From: Coprobacter secundus
GTDB lineage: Bacteria > Bacteroidota > Bacteroidia > Bacteroidales > Coprobacteraceae
Assembly: GCA_000803105.1 (NCBI GenBank)
Contig: JTDA01000004.1
Span: 62,001 to 126,000, forward strand
Reading direction: 5' to 3'
Length of the DNA stretch: 64,000 nt
In this document: piece after piece, positions 17,981-28,048 of the stretch
Numbering within the stretch: the stretch's first letter is position 1
Layout of the letters: every line of letters starts with the position of its first letter
The notes under the pieces: model-generated
What the model was told of the DNA's origin: nothing
Databases searched by the model: none
What the model saw: the letters and a program-made list of their open reading frames with translations, nothing else
Position numbers and translations under genes: made by a program

Positions 17981-20900
17981 TTAAAATCCTATGTTTAACC
18001 CCAATATAAAATCTCTTGATTTCGGATAAACGGCTCCCGGTGTCTCAGGGTCTATGCCGTCGTAATTGCTAAAGATGCAGACATTGCTTACCGATGCAGA
18101 AATACCTAATGACGAAATGTAAGCCCTGCGCATCCAACGGGCATCGGGAAAAGTATATGTCAAACGAATATCACTTATCTTAAAATATGAAAGATTCTTT
18201 ATCAAAGCTCCATTCGTAACTTTATCATTATTTGGAGCTATTGAAGATATATCTATAACCTGTCCCCCGAAAGCATCAAACAATCTCGGATAACCGTCAG
18301 TTATCGGATTATCCTCGGTCCATCGGTTTACCACATCTTTCGATACATTCAGAAAATTCACATACAAGTCATTGTGAGAAGTCGGAATATCTTGATTTAC
18401 CGTCTTTCTAAAAATACTATAACTGGCAGGAGACGATATCTCATCCGTTATCTTGGCTCCAATCGAATAGTTTCCGCTTACACTCAGCGACAACCTTTTG
18501 TAACCGAAATTAATGACATATCCTCCTGTAACCGGAGCATTCGATGTCCCCAAGTAATAATAATAATTATCGGAATTCGACCGGTATTTCGATTCCGATT
18601 TGTCGGTATCCGGACGCATTTTGAAAGCATACAATCCTGTATTCTTGTCTATTCCCGTATATTTCCCCGTAATGACAGCCCCGATAGGATATCCCTCATA
18701 GACTGTCGAATATGTAGCATACGGAGAATTATACTCCACCAGCTTATTTCTGTTATAGGCAACATTGGCCGTAGCTGTCAACGACAAATCCCGGGTCTTT
18801 ATAATCTTACCTGCCAAGGTAAATTCAATACCCTGGTTCAGTACTCTTGACGTATTATACGACTGAACGTTGAAACCCGTATTCAACGGAACCGCCACAG
18901 ACGAAATCACATCTTTGCTCAAAGCGCGGTAAAAACCCAAATCCCAAGTCATCCGGTCATCAAAAAAGCCGGCACTCAACGACGCATTCAAATCAAAAGT
19001 CTTTTCCCAACGCAGATTAGGATTCGGCGGATTTTTCACAGATCCCATTCGGTAATATGTATCATCCGTTTTACGAAATGAAGCATCATATTTCATAATA
19101 ATGTAAGGCGTTGCTGCCGCATTCACTTTTCCGGTATACCCTCCCGAAAACCTCACCATTAACGAACTTAGTGTAGGCTTCAATTTTTTCATAAACTCTT
19201 CGGCCCCTATATTCCAGTTAAAACCCAATGACCCATTCGGATTGAACTGCTGTTTGCTCCCGAATTTGTTCGAGCCATCGGTACGCATGGTAAAACTTGC
19301 TACATATTTATTCATCAGGACATAATCCATAGAACCGTAAAAAGAAGCCGTGGCATTCTCTATAGTCGACTGCCCGAAATATCCGTCTATTTTAGACGCA
19401 TAATCCACCAACTTGTTATAATCTACATTTTGGTCACTGGGATACACCGGGAATGACGAATTTCCCGTTACCGTATCATACCCGTACCTTTTGGCATGGA
19501 TTGTTTTTGCATAAGAACGACTTATTTCCGAACCGGCAATAACGCTCAAGCGGTGTATATTACCGAAAACCTCAGAAAAATGTAACTGCCCACGTAAAGA
19601 ATAACTCTGATTATAAGAAGTGACCTGGGCAATCGACCCATATCTTCGGGTCGACGCCATGGTAGACCCTTCGAACGGTCTGTCCATCCAAGCCGTATAC
19701 GTATCCTGCCCCGAGATATTCTCTGAAACATTACTTGTGTACCCATAGGCCGCCAGCCCTTCAAATTTCAAATTCCTTAATATGGATATACCCAATTGAG
19801 CGTTTACATTGGCCGTAACATTTTTAGTCTCATTGGACGTCTGGTCCATCTCTCTGAATATATTGAACCCCTCCGAAGGCATCAATGTGCTGGTCATGCC
19901 ATTAGTCCTTGCCAACATAAAATAAGTATTGTCAGCAGCATACGAACCATCAGCATTAAACGGTCTTTCATACGGATTGGCAAAGTAAGCATAAGTAAAT
20001 GGATTAACATAAGTAGAAGTCTGGTCGGCTGTCATATATGCCAAATCAGTAGAAATACCCAGCGATATCCGTTTATTGGGAGTCATATCTACTGTCGCCC
20101 TCAAAGTATAACTATCAGAGCCTGTACCTCTTACCAAACCATTATTTTTATTGTACCCGGCCGACACATAATAAGCACTCTTATCACTACCTCCGGAAAA
20201 AGAGAGATGATGGCTGTTGGATATGGCTGTACGGAACAGTTCATCAAACCAATTGGTCGTATGAGCTCCAAGCTGCTCGATATAAGCATCCTGTTCCGCC
20301 TTTGTCATTCCGGCATAATCTCCATAACCGGAACGTATCATGCCGACAACACCTATAACAGGATAATAAGAACCGGTACTAAATCCTTCCGCCGAAAACT
20401 CATCCCAAAGTTCCTGCTCCCAAGCCAGCTTTTCTCGAGAATTCATCAAATTTGCATCCCGAGGTGGTTTAGTGACGAAACTTACTGTTCCAGAGTAATT
20501 CATCTGCAACTTCCCGGCTTTACCTCTCTTAGTCGTAACGACAATTACACCGGCTGCTGCCTGAGAACCATAAATAGCCGAAGCCGAGGCATCTTTCAAT
20601 ACAGTAATCGACTCTATATCCTGAGGGCTGATACCGGCAATACCTCGCTCATAAATATTTGTAAAATCTCCGCTTCTAAGGCTTATTGTATTTACCTCCG
20701 GTATATCCCTTTGCAAAGGGACTCCGTCGATTACCCACAAAGGCTCGGCATCACCGGTCAAAGTCTTTGTCCCACGTATACGAATTTGCGCCTCAGAGCC
20801 CGGTTGTCCCGAAGTCATTTTCACACTTACACCGGCCAGCTTCCCTTGCAACAACTGGTCGACAGAAGCTCCGGGATTTCCCTTCAGCTCCTCCGCTGTC

Positions 20901-21316
20901 ACGACACCGACCGAGCCGGTAACCCGGTCTTTCGTCGTTTTCCCATAACCGGTCACAACGACTTGCCCCAGTTCGTGAGAATTATCTTTCAACATAATAT
21001 CAAAATCACCTGCAACTTGGGCAGTCATCACTTTCGATTCAAGTCCCAGAAAAGAAATACGCAAAGTACTCCCCTTTTTGACGAATATCGAAAAGCGGCC
21101 ATTCTGGTCGGTAATCGTACCGTTTGTCGACCTTTCTTCCCGTACTGAAGCTCCTGCCAGAGGCTGCTTCGTCTCATCATAAACCGTACCGGTAATCTTT
21201 ATCTTTCCGGTATTCCCCTGAGCTATGATATTTGTCCCCGCATTTAATGTCAGAAAAAAAGACAATAATACCGAAAACAAATACCCAGTTTTTCTATTCA
21301 AGTGTTTTCGTTTCAT
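17981..21316 (-). CDS. SusC/RagA family TonB-dependent outer-membrane transporter (no STN domain)
   Basis: The 1111-residue protein has a signal peptide, a carboxypeptidase-regulatory-like domain (about 38-113, GTVYDETKQPLAGASVREER to MLKDNSHE), the SusC plug entry motif QVVVTGYGKTTKDRVTGSV, then IRGTKTLTGDAEPLWVIDGV and VLKDASASAIYGSQAAAGVI, and a 22-strand-type barrel ending in Phe (LGLNIGF). It imports large ligands with TonB energy. No STN domain precedes it, so it is unlikely to signal to an anti-sigma factor directly. Its start is 17 bp after the S9 peptidase stop, inside a tight operon. Confidence 0.95.
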   Translation of the reverse strand: MKRKHLNRKTGYLFSVLLSFFLTLNAGTNIIAQGNTGKIKITGTVYDETKQPLAGASVREERSTNGTITDQNGRFSIFVKKGSTLRISFLGLESKVMTAQVAGDFDIMLKDNSHELGQVVVTGYGKTTKDRVTGSVGVVTAEELKGNPGASVDQLLQGKLAGVSVKMTSGQPGSEAQIRIRGTKTLTGDAEPLWVIDGVPLQRDIPEVNTISLRSGDFTNIYERGIAGISPQDIESITVLKDASASAIYGSQAAAGVIVVTTKRGKAGKLQMNYSGTVSFVTKPPRDANLMNSREKLAWEQELWDEFSAEGFSTGSYYPVIGVVGMIRSGYGDYAGMTKAEQDAYIEQLGAHTTNWFDELFRTAISNSHHLSFSGGSDKSAYYVSAGYNKNNGLVRGTGSDSYTLRATVDMTPNKRISLGISTDLAYMTADQTSTYVNPFTYAYFANPYERPFNADGSYAADNTYFMLARTNGMTSTLMPSEGFNIFREMDQTSNETKNVTANVNAQLGISILRNLKFEGLAAYGYTSNVSENISGQDTYTAWMDRPFEGSTMASTRRYGSIAQVTSYNQSYSLRGQLHFSEVFGNIHRLSVIAGSEISRSYAKTIHAKRYGYDTVTGNSSFPVYPSDQNVDYNKLVDYASKIDGYFGQSTIENATASFYGSMDYVLMNKYVASFTMRTDGSNKFGSKQQFNPNGSLGFNWNIGAEEFMKKLKPTLSSLMVRFSGGYTGKVNAAATPYIIMKYDASFRKTDDTYYRMGSVKNPPNPNLRWEKTFDLNASLSAGFFDDRMTWDLGFYRALSKDVISSVAVPLNTGFNVQSYNTSRVLNQGIEFTLAGKIIKTRDLSLTATANVAYNRNKLVEYNSPYATYSTVYEGYPIGAVITGKYTGIDKNTGLYAFKMRPDTDKSESKYRSNSDNYYYYLGTSNAPVTGGYVINFGYKRLSLSVSGNYSIGAKITDEISSPASYSIFRKTVNQDIPTSHNDLYVNFLNVSKDVVNRWTEDNPITDGYPRLFDAFGGQVIDISSIAPNNDKVTNGALIKNLSYFKISDIRLTYTFPDARWMRRAYISSLGISASVSNVCIFSNYDGIDPETPGAVYPKSRDFILGLNIGF

Positions 21317-21333
21317 ATAAGGGCTTCATTATT

Positions 21334-23682
21334 TTATTTGTGATGAATAATATCGATATGCTCTCTTTTCGGATTCAATAAATGCTCCACGAAATAATAG
21401 CGTATCAGGTTATAATAATAATCGTTACCTACTCCATGGTCCATTCCCGGCATAATCATCATATCGAAACGTTTATTTGCTTCCATCAGAGCCTTTGCCA
21501 AACGAAAAGTCGTTGATGGATGCACATTTTTATCGACATCCCCGGTAATAAGCATCAAGCGCCCCTTCAAGCGGTCGGCCAATTCATTATTGGTCGGTAT
21601 CTTACAAGAAAACACTGTCTTCCCCGTTATGCTGTCAATTCGGGATTGTACACCATGATACGTCTCTCCCCACCATTGTATATACAAATTATTGTCATGA
21701 TTCCCCGATGCTGCTATACCTACCTTATAAAAATCCGGATAAGTAAGCATGGCGGCAACCGTCTGAAATCCCCCTCCTGAATGTCCATATATACCTACCC
21801 GTTCAATATCGATAAATCGATAACGACGAGCCAGCTCTTCGATGACATGTTTATCGTCAGCCAAAGGATAGTCTCTCAAATTCCCGTAACCGAAACAATG
21901 GAAATCACGCCCACGTAACTGGGAACTTCCCCGAGCTCCAACATTAATAACGACAAAACCCAATTGTGCCAAAGACTGATTATAATTATCATCCACTGTA
22001 AAAGCCCGGGGAATCTGGTCATCCTGAGGTCCCGGATACACATTGGTAATGATAGGATAACGGCGGGTCGTATCCAAATCGAAAGGCAAGTACATAATCC
22101 CATACAAATCTGTAGAATCGTCTGCCGCTTTCATCGAAAACAATATAGGAGGACGCCATCCCAAAGCCCGTAGTTCGCTGTCGTCACTTTGTTCTATAAC
22201 CATCGGTTTCTTAGGAGATGCAATCTTTACCAACTGGCTTACCACCGGCATATCCATTCGGGAATAATTGTCGATAAGATATTTTTTATCCGGAGACAAC
22301 TCAATGCTATGTGTTCCATCTCCCGGAGTCAATAATGTGAAATGACTGCCGTCCAAATCTACCTTATAGAAAAAACGGTAATACGGGTTTATCCCCTTTT
22401 CCTTTCCATATCCTTCAACAATCATAGTGCGGCCTAAAGTATCAAGATGTACAATCTGTCCGGCAACCATATCTGCCGGAGTTACGGCATTCTTGAGCTT
22501 TCCATTCTCATCATATAAGAAATATTGCCCCTTTCCATTGCGTTCCGACCACCAGAGTATTTCTTTTCCTTTATTTATCAATTGATAATTAAAAAGTTGC
22601 ACATTCATATGAGGTACACAATGGTCCGAAATCAACTCCTCAACTTCCCCCGTACGAGTATTTATACGGCATAAGTCTATATAATCGGCCGGACGGCTAC
22701 GACGGGTCATGTATACATATCCCGGAACATCGGCATAACTTAAGACAACCTTCTGGTCCGGATACTTGGCAATAGGTACAATTATTCTCTTGCGTGTCTC
22801 TGCATTGAACAATTGCACATCGTACTGACTGACTCCACTATCACCGGGCATCGGCATTTTGTACGTATCAGTCAAAGGACGAGGATTGGATAAGCTATTA
22901 ACCAATGTCATGGTCTTAATACTGCGCTTATCCTCCCGAAAAGCAAAAATCGTATGAGTATCATCTATCCATCGCGCAGATGTATATGCACAAGCCGTAT
23001 CCCGTTTTTCACTATTATTCGACGTGTATGAGTTATAAGGCTCCCCGTCAGTCGTCAACTGCCAATCGTCCAGAGTATTCCCATTCCGCGAAAGAAATAA
23101 ATTATGATTACGGCCATATATGATATATACACTATCAGCCGAATATTTAGCCCAAGGTCTTTTCCCTTTACCAAAAGAGAATGAGGTTCCCGCATTCTTT
23201 TTCTTTATTGCATCGGGACGTTCCGATACGACCTTTCCTGTACCAGAAGAAATTGTATATTTTATATCCTTCCCGTCCTTCTTTATATAGAAACAACTCA
23301 AGTCTTTATTATAAAAATCAAGACGATACAATTTCAAATCCTCAGGCTTATATTCTTTCCCTGTAAGACGAGAAATCTCAGAGGCCAGCTTCTCATTATC
23401 AAAAAGCAACTTTTTTTTCCCATTCGAAGCATTCACCAAATAACAGTCACGGGCACCATTCTTTTCTATAAAATAATAAAAATAACGAGTACCCTCTATC
23501 CAGTTGGCAGACACTCCTGTAGAACGATAATGTCCGGATAAAGAATCTGCAGTAAACTTTTCAGCCCGCTTCCAGTCCACATAATCCTGAGCATCGGCTG
23601 TATAAGAAAAAACAACCGATAGCAACAGTCCCCAACACAAATATATTATCCTGAATTTCATCTTCCTTATTCCCAGATTCAT
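21334..23682 (-). CDS. S9 family (DPP-IV-like) serine peptidase, exported
   Basis: From the start I prefer, this is a 782-residue protein with a signal peptide (ending about YTADAQ), an N-terminal beta-propeller of the DPPIV_N type, and a C-terminal alpha/beta hydrolase. The nucleophile is in GIYGHSGGG (Ser codon near 21777), Asp is in LITGDVDKNVHP and His in GMDHGVGN. It would remove dipeptides or cut short peptides in the periplasm. The frame is open up to 23763, but the ATG at 23682 overlaps the upstream subtilase stop as TAATG and gives a better signal peptide. An ATG at 23661 is a second option. Coupling to the subtilase gene implies joint action. Confidence 0.92.
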   Translation of the reverse strand: MNLGIRKMKFRIIYLCWGLLLSVVFSYTADAQDYVDWKRAEKFTADSLSGHYRSTGVSANWIEGTRYFYYFIEKNGARDCYLVNASNGKKKLLFDNEKLASEISRLTGKEYKPEDLKLYRLDFYNKDLSCFYIKKDGKDIKYTISSGTGKVVSERPDAIKKKNAGTSFSFGKGKRPWAKYSADSVYIIYGRNHNLFLSRNGNTLDDWQLTTDGEPYNSYTSNNSEKRDTACAYTSARWIDDTHTIFAFREDKRSIKTMTLVNSLSNPRPLTDTYKMPMPGDSGVSQYDVQLFNAETRKRIIVPIAKYPDQKVVLSYADVPGYVYMTRRSRPADYIDLCRINTRTGEVEELISDHCVPHMNVQLFNYQLINKGKEILWWSERNGKGQYFLYDENGKLKNAVTPADMVAGQIVHLDTLGRTMIVEGYGKEKGINPYYRFFYKVDLDGSHFTLLTPGDGTHSIELSPDKKYLIDNYSRMDMPVVSQLVKIASPKKPMVIEQSDDSELRALGWRPPILFSMKAADDSTDLYGIMYLPFDLDTTRRYPIITNVYPGPQDDQIPRAFTVDDNYNQSLAQLGFVVINVGARGSSQLRGRDFHCFGYGNLRDYPLADDKHVIEELARRYRFIDIERVGIYGHSGGGFQTVAAMLTYPDFYKVGIAASGNHDNNLYIQWWGETYHGVQSRIDSITGKTVFSCKIPTNNELADRLKGRLMLITGDVDKNVHPSTTFRLAKALMEANKRFDMMIMPGMDHGVGNDYYYNLIRYYFVEHLLNPKREHIDIIHHK

Positions 23683-25307
23683 TAATTTTTCCGACCCTTT
23701 TTCACCATTTCTTTTGCCAGCTTCACCGCATCGAGCGCATTCACAATTCCACCCGATACACATAAAGAGTCATAGGTAACATATTCATCACTCTTTGCCC
23801 CGGGAAGCTTGACCCGCTTGTCTCCCATAAGTGTGACACTTTTTATCAAAATATCCTTTACCTGCGCAGCCGTCAGTTTCGGGAAATAATCCCGGATTAC
23901 AGCAGCAATACCCGTAACCACCGGAGCTGCTACACTGGTACCGCTCGATACATCAAACCCATTATCCGGTCCCAAAGAAGTAATATCCACCCCCGGAGCA
24001 AAAACATCTACTGTATTCTGCCCATAATTGGAATTCGGAGCCGGGTTTCCTTTCTTATCAGAGGCTCCCACTCTAATCAAATTATCGATACGACAGCCCG
24101 ATTTATCAAGACCTTGCGGATAAAATGTAATACGGTCACAATCTACACCACTGTTCCCCGAAGCCATAACGAGCAATACATCATGAGCAGCAGCATATGT
24201 TATAGCGTCTTCTACCATTACAGCATCAGGAGACGTACGTTTTCCGAAACTCATGTTTATGACCTTTGCCCCATTATCTACGGCATATCGAATAGCCGAA
24301 GAAATATCCTTATCGTATTCATCCCCTTCAGGGACCGCCCGTATGGTCATCACTTTAGCCAAAGGATAAATACCTGTCATTTTATTTACAACATTAGGTT
24401 GTGCTGCAATCACGCCGGCCACAAATGTTCCATGATAATAGTCATCACACATTACATTATTATTACCATAAAAACAATCTTTCCCATCATGTATATTGTC
24501 ACCCATTAGCAAGCGCTTATCCGGGTCAAACTCTATACCATGTATCCGTTTACGGGCCAATTCAAGCTTAGCATTATGATTGTCGACCAACGTTTTCCAC
24601 AAACGGTCCCGGCTCCCGCTCATCAAATCAACTGCAATCAATTGGGCACACATATTGAATACGGAATCGTTAGCATCAATATTCATAATATCCATCACCC
24701 TTAAAGAATCCTTACCGGGATACGCTTCACTCGCACGCCTCGAAAGTTCGTCATAAGCTTTCCCCTGCTGTTCCAGATAAGCCGCAAATTTTATATAAGT
24801 ATCTATACGAGCACCCGCCCTCATTTTCAAATAATACAGAAATTCGGGAGTAGCATTAGCTATCGCAGCAGAATCAACAACACAATCTTTATATTTTGGA
24901 TAAAGCCTTTTAAATTCCCTGAACTCTTCTGTTCCGGCACTTTGCATATTAAAAGAACCGTCGGTTGTCCCTAAAAAATTCCAGCCTAAAATATCTCCGG
25001 CATATCCATTCTTATCATTATCTTTCCCATTATCTCTCTCTTTCTTATTATGCCAGAGTGCATCTTTTAAGTACAAATGCGTAGTATCACTGCCCGAATC
25101 GATTACACCGACCACGATTTTCTTCTTCGGCTTTATTTTATGCTTGTCAAGCCAGGAAAAGGCAGAAGAAACATTTGCTCCCGTAACAGAGTCATTAAAT
25201 ATCAAATGCCATCCGGTCGCACATCCATCATATTCCCCTGCTTGCATAGAGCTCCCGCCGATACAGCACAGCAACATAATAGGAACTATTCTCCAATTTC
25301 TTTTCAT
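23682..25307 (-). CDS. S8 (subtilisin-like) serine protease, exported
   Basis: The 541-residue protease has a signal peptide (about 1-23) and a complete catalytic triad: Asp70 in VVGVIDSGSD, His292 in YYHGTFVAGVI, Ser458 in SSGTSVAAPVV, with oxyanion Asn385 in MASGNSG. An insertion of about 180 residues beyond the usual spacing lies between Asp and His. It is helix-rich and may work as a regulatory or substrate-binding element. The protein stops soon after the catalytic domain (KKGRKN), with no sorting tail. It is the first gene of the protease/SusCD operon and would produce peptides for the S9 peptidase and SusCD importer. Confidence 0.94.
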   Translation of the reverse strand: MKRNWRIVPIMLLCCIGGSSMQAGEYDGCATGWHLIFNDSVTGANVSSAFSWLDKHKIKPKKKIVVGVIDSGSDTTHLYLKDALWHNKKERDNGKDNDKNGYAGDILGWNFLGTTDGSFNMQSAGTEEFREFKRLYPKYKDCVVDSAAIANATPEFLYYLKMRAGARIDTYIKFAAYLEQQGKAYDELSRRASEAYPGKDSLRVMDIMNIDANDSVFNMCAQLIAVDLMSGSRDRLWKTLVDNHNAKLELARKRIHGIEFDPDKRLLMGDNIHDGKDCFYGNNNVMCDDYYHGTFVAGVIAAQPNVVNKMTGIYPLAKVMTIRAVPEGDEYDKDISSAIRYAVDNGAKVINMSFGKRTSPDAVMVEDAITYAAAHDVLLVMASGNSGVDCDRITFYPQGLDKSGCRIDNLIRVGASDKKGNPAPNSNYGQNTVDVFAPGVDITSLGPDNGFDVSSGTSVAAPVVTGIAAVIRDYFPKLTAAQVKDILIKSVTLMGDKRVKLPGAKSDEYVTYDSLCVSGGIVNALDAVKLAKEMVKKGRKN

Positions 25308-26067
25308 TTCAATTACAGTTTAGGTTTCATTTGGAAAAGACCAAACATAATGATCGACTCTTACTCCGATTATTTATACATAATACTTTGTCATCAAATA
25401 TTTTATAAAACATAAATGCATCTGCCATTCATATAAGCTATCCTCTTTCAATTTTCAACAACACACTAATTGCCAGATATTTATCTTAAAAAAAATCATT
25501 ACTCCATTTATTATATATTGCAAAAATACATATTTTATTTATTTTAGAAATAAAACACGCATTTTTTTTATCAATTTGGTGAAAAAACAATATAAAAAGA
25601 AGAAATATGACGATAATATAAAAATTTAACATACAATTTTATCTATAACAAACTTCGAAACTCCATTCATTCAAAGCTTGTATGTACCCAACAAAAATCG
25701 AATAGTTTATAATTTTAACTTATCTCTCTTTAAAACATATTAAGCAATACGAAAAAGAAAACGAAATGCCCTTCCATCTTTTTGAGAAAATGGAAGGGCA
25801 CATTAGCTAAAGAAAAATAGTATCTTACAACTTTTAGAGCTGGTTTAAGTTTTACTCAAACCATATTTAGGAGTTTCTTTTGAGGATATTTTCCCTCTTT
25901 ACAAGAAAATAAACTAAATGAATACGCAAAGAAAACCTGATATTTCTTTTATCGGAAAATTTAAACGACAGTTTCTATAACCACAGGTTCTACGATTTTT
26001 GTCCATGTCTATTCATAAGGCACATATTATGCGAATATTGACAAACGTACAAATGTACGACGGGTTC
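25308..26067. other. 760-bp intergenic region between sulfatase end and protease operon start
   Basis: Both flanking genes are on the minus strand. The region holds the hairpin terminator at 25767-25800 and, near 25342-25349, a minus-strand TATGTTTG that fits the -7 consensus about 35 bp before the protease ATG, but with no -33 TTTG. The rest is AT-rich with poly-A tracts. I see no gene. Confidence 0.45.
25767..25800 (-). terminator. Hairpin terminator downstream of sulfatase gene
   Basis: A perfect 11-bp stem TGCCCTTCCAT/ATGGAAGGGCA (25767-25777 and 25790-25800) is followed on the minus strand by TTTCGTTTTCTTTTTC. It lies 268 bp past the sulfatase stop and separates that gene from the protease operon. 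Confidence 0.7.
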
Positions 26068-27627
26068 TTAATTATTATACTTCATAGCATTAAAATCTCC
26101 ATACAATTTTTGTAATCCGACCAGTCTTTCTTTCAATTCTGCCACCAACTGTTCTGTCCCCGGCTGTCCGTAAATATTATGCATTTCCGACGGATCATTC
26201 TGAAGGTCAAACAATTCCCAAGAATCTATATCATTATAAAAATGTATCAGTTTGTATCGCTCGGTACGAATACCATAATGTCTTTTCACAGCATGTTCTG
26301 CCGGATATTCATAAAAATGATAATAAAGTGCCGTACGCCAGTTATCTACTTTCTCACCACGAAGTAATGGTAAAAATGACACACCATGCATATCCGACGG
26401 AACCGGAACTCCGGCCAAATCGAGAATCGTGGGACCGTAATCAATGTTTTGCACCATCTGTTCTATATCACCTTTCTTCCCCCCCGGTAAACGTACCAGC
26501 AAAGGTGTACGAAACGATTCCTCATACATAAAACGTTTGTCAAACCAGCCATGTTCCCCCATATAAAAACCTTGGTCGGACGTATAGACAATCATTGTAT
26601 TCTCAAGTAACCCGGCATCCTCCAAATACTGAAGAACCCGGCCGATATTGCGATCTACCGAATGAATTACCCGAAGGTAATCACGCATATATTGACGATA
26701 CTTCCATTCGGCGAGCGATTTTCCCGACAAATTCGCTTTCTTAAAATCCGCAATCACCTTGTCATAATGTTTATCCCATGCAGCCCGCTGCTCCGGTGTC
26801 ATAAGATTGTACATATTTCGGCCTGCCTGTTCAAGAGCTCCGGAATGAATTTCATTCTCCTTGTCGGCCAGTTTCAAATCATACACCAAATCCATATCTT
26901 TAATAATGCTCATTTCCTGCTCTGCCGCAGCCTGACGTCCCTCATAAGTATCATAAAAGTTATCGGGCAACTTAAACTCTCTGTCACTGAAAAGTTCTAA
27001 ATCCTGCAAATCAGGCATCCATGTACGATGCGGAGCTTTATGGTGTAACAGCAAGCAAAACGGCTTGTCTTTGTCCCGTTTATTTTCCATCCAATCGATA
27101 GCCTTATCTGTAATCACATCTGTCACATAACCTTCCGATTTTATACGTTCGCCGTTTTTAATGAAAGGAGCATTATAATAATCTCCCTGCCCGACAAGAA
27201 TCTCTGAATAATCAAACCCGGTAGGAGCCGACGTCAAATGCCACTTTCCGATAATAGCTGTCTCATACCCGGCTTTTTGTAGCAATTTAGGATAAGTCTG
27301 TTGACTACCGTCAAACGTACTGGAATTATCCGTAAAACCATTAGCATGACTATGTTTGCCGGTAAGCATACAAGCCCGGCTGGGACCGCTGATAGAATTG
27401 GCAACAAAACTGTTTGTAAATCGGGCCCCTTCTTGAGCTATACGATCAATATTCGGAGTCTTTATCAATTGGTCATTATAAGCACTGATTGTTTGATAAG
27501 AATGATCGTCACTCATAATATAGAGTACATTCATCGGCCGTTTTTTCTCTTTCAAAGTGCAGGATAATAACGATGACGCAGAAATAGCCAATATCGGCAC
27601 AGCAATAAAAGACAAAGGTTTTTCCAT
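26068..27627 (-). CDS. S1 family sulfatase, Ser-type; likely N-acetylglucosamine-6-O-sulfatase
   Basis: The 519-residue lipoprotein (lipobox LLSC, Cys at about 23) is a formylglycine-dependent sulfatase. The signature [C/S]xPSRxxxLTG is SGPSRACMLTG at 80-90. Ser80 would be oxidised to formylglycine by a radical-SAM anaerobic maturase, which must be encoded elsewhere. The metal-binding start is IMSDDHSYQTISAY. The overall sequence, including GKHSHANGFTDNSSTFDG and GKWHLTSAPTGFDY, resembles GlcNAc-6-O-sulfatases of the S1_11 type. That specificity is from memory of the family. It faces away from the N-glycan locus, and 6-sulfated GlcNAc occurs on N-glycan antennae and mucin, so a shared role is plausible. 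Confidence 0.88.
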   Translation of the reverse strand: MEKPLSFIAVPILAISASSLLSCTLKEKKRPMNVLYIMSDDHSYQTISAYNDQLIKTPNIDRIAQEGARFTNSFVANSISGPSRACMLTGKHSHANGFTDNSSTFDGSQQTYPKLLQKAGYETAIIGKWHLTSAPTGFDYSEILVGQGDYYNAPFIKNGERIKSEGYVTDVITDKAIDWMENKRDKDKPFCLLLHHKAPHRTWMPDLQDLELFSDREFKLPDNFYDTYEGRQAAAEQEMSIIKDMDLVYDLKLADKENEIHSGALEQAGRNMYNLMTPEQRAAWDKHYDKVIADFKKANLSGKSLAEWKYRQYMRDYLRVIHSVDRNIGRVLQYLEDAGLLENTMIVYTSDQGFYMGEHGWFDKRFMYEESFRTPLLVRLPGGKKGDIEQMVQNIDYGPTILDLAGVPVPSDMHGVSFLPLLRGEKVDNWRTALYYHFYEYPAEHAVKRHYGIRTERYKLIHFYNDIDSWELFDLQNDPSEMHNIYGQPGTEQLVAELKERLVGLQKLYGDFNAMKYNN

Positions 27628-28048
27628 ACTTATAAATATTATATTAAAAAAGCTACAGTTTTTGATTCAAATGCAAAATATTTTCCAAGTCTATGCCTCA
27701 CGGCATCCCGGAATAACTTAAAAATACAGATTAAAAAAATCCGTTATTTCTATCCATGCAAAACGAGGGGAATTGCAAATTTAACGAAACTATCAATTTT
27801 TACAAGCGGAACATAGACAAATTTTTATCATAAAAAATACATATTTTATATATAAATATTTGCAAAGTGCATCTGAAAAAAAATTTGTCAAAAAGAAGGT
27901 AAATAATTATTTTATTCTATATATTAGCATGTCGAAAATTTTGCTTTTTTAATATAACAAAGGTATATCATAATATTAAAATTTAGAAATATACTTAAAA
28001 TGTAGACATTATTCAAAAAAGCTTTTAATTTATAAAAAATATTAGAGT
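27628..28048. other. Divergent regulatory region between sulfatase and ECF sigma gene
   Basis: This 421-bp, very AT-rich stretch must carry promoters for the sulfatase (minus) and the sigma factor (plus). No complete Bacteroidota primary-sigma promoter was found on either strand, which is compatible with control by the ECF sigma encoded next door. No gene seen. Confidence 0.4.

Noticed and set aside
19796..21148. A 450-codon open frame on the plus strand, antisense to the first SusC gene
   Set aside because: It lies wholly inside a well-supported SusC gene on the other strand. Its translation is Arg/Ile/Ser-rich with no domain, signal or repeat, as expected of a shadow frame.
25342..25349. 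A TATGTTTG -7-like box upstream of the protease operon, with similar ones at 1589, 12118, 13180 and 62251
   Set aside because: Each matches TAnnTTTG on the minus strand but none has TTTG 19-21 bp upstream. In AT-rich gaps such single boxes arise often by chance, so only the psd site was kept as a firm promoter.
25846..25866. Short imperfect hairpin around GGTTTAAG/CTCAAACC after the sulfatase
   Set aside because: The stem is weak with a mismatch and has no U-run; the stronger hairpin at 25767 explains termination.
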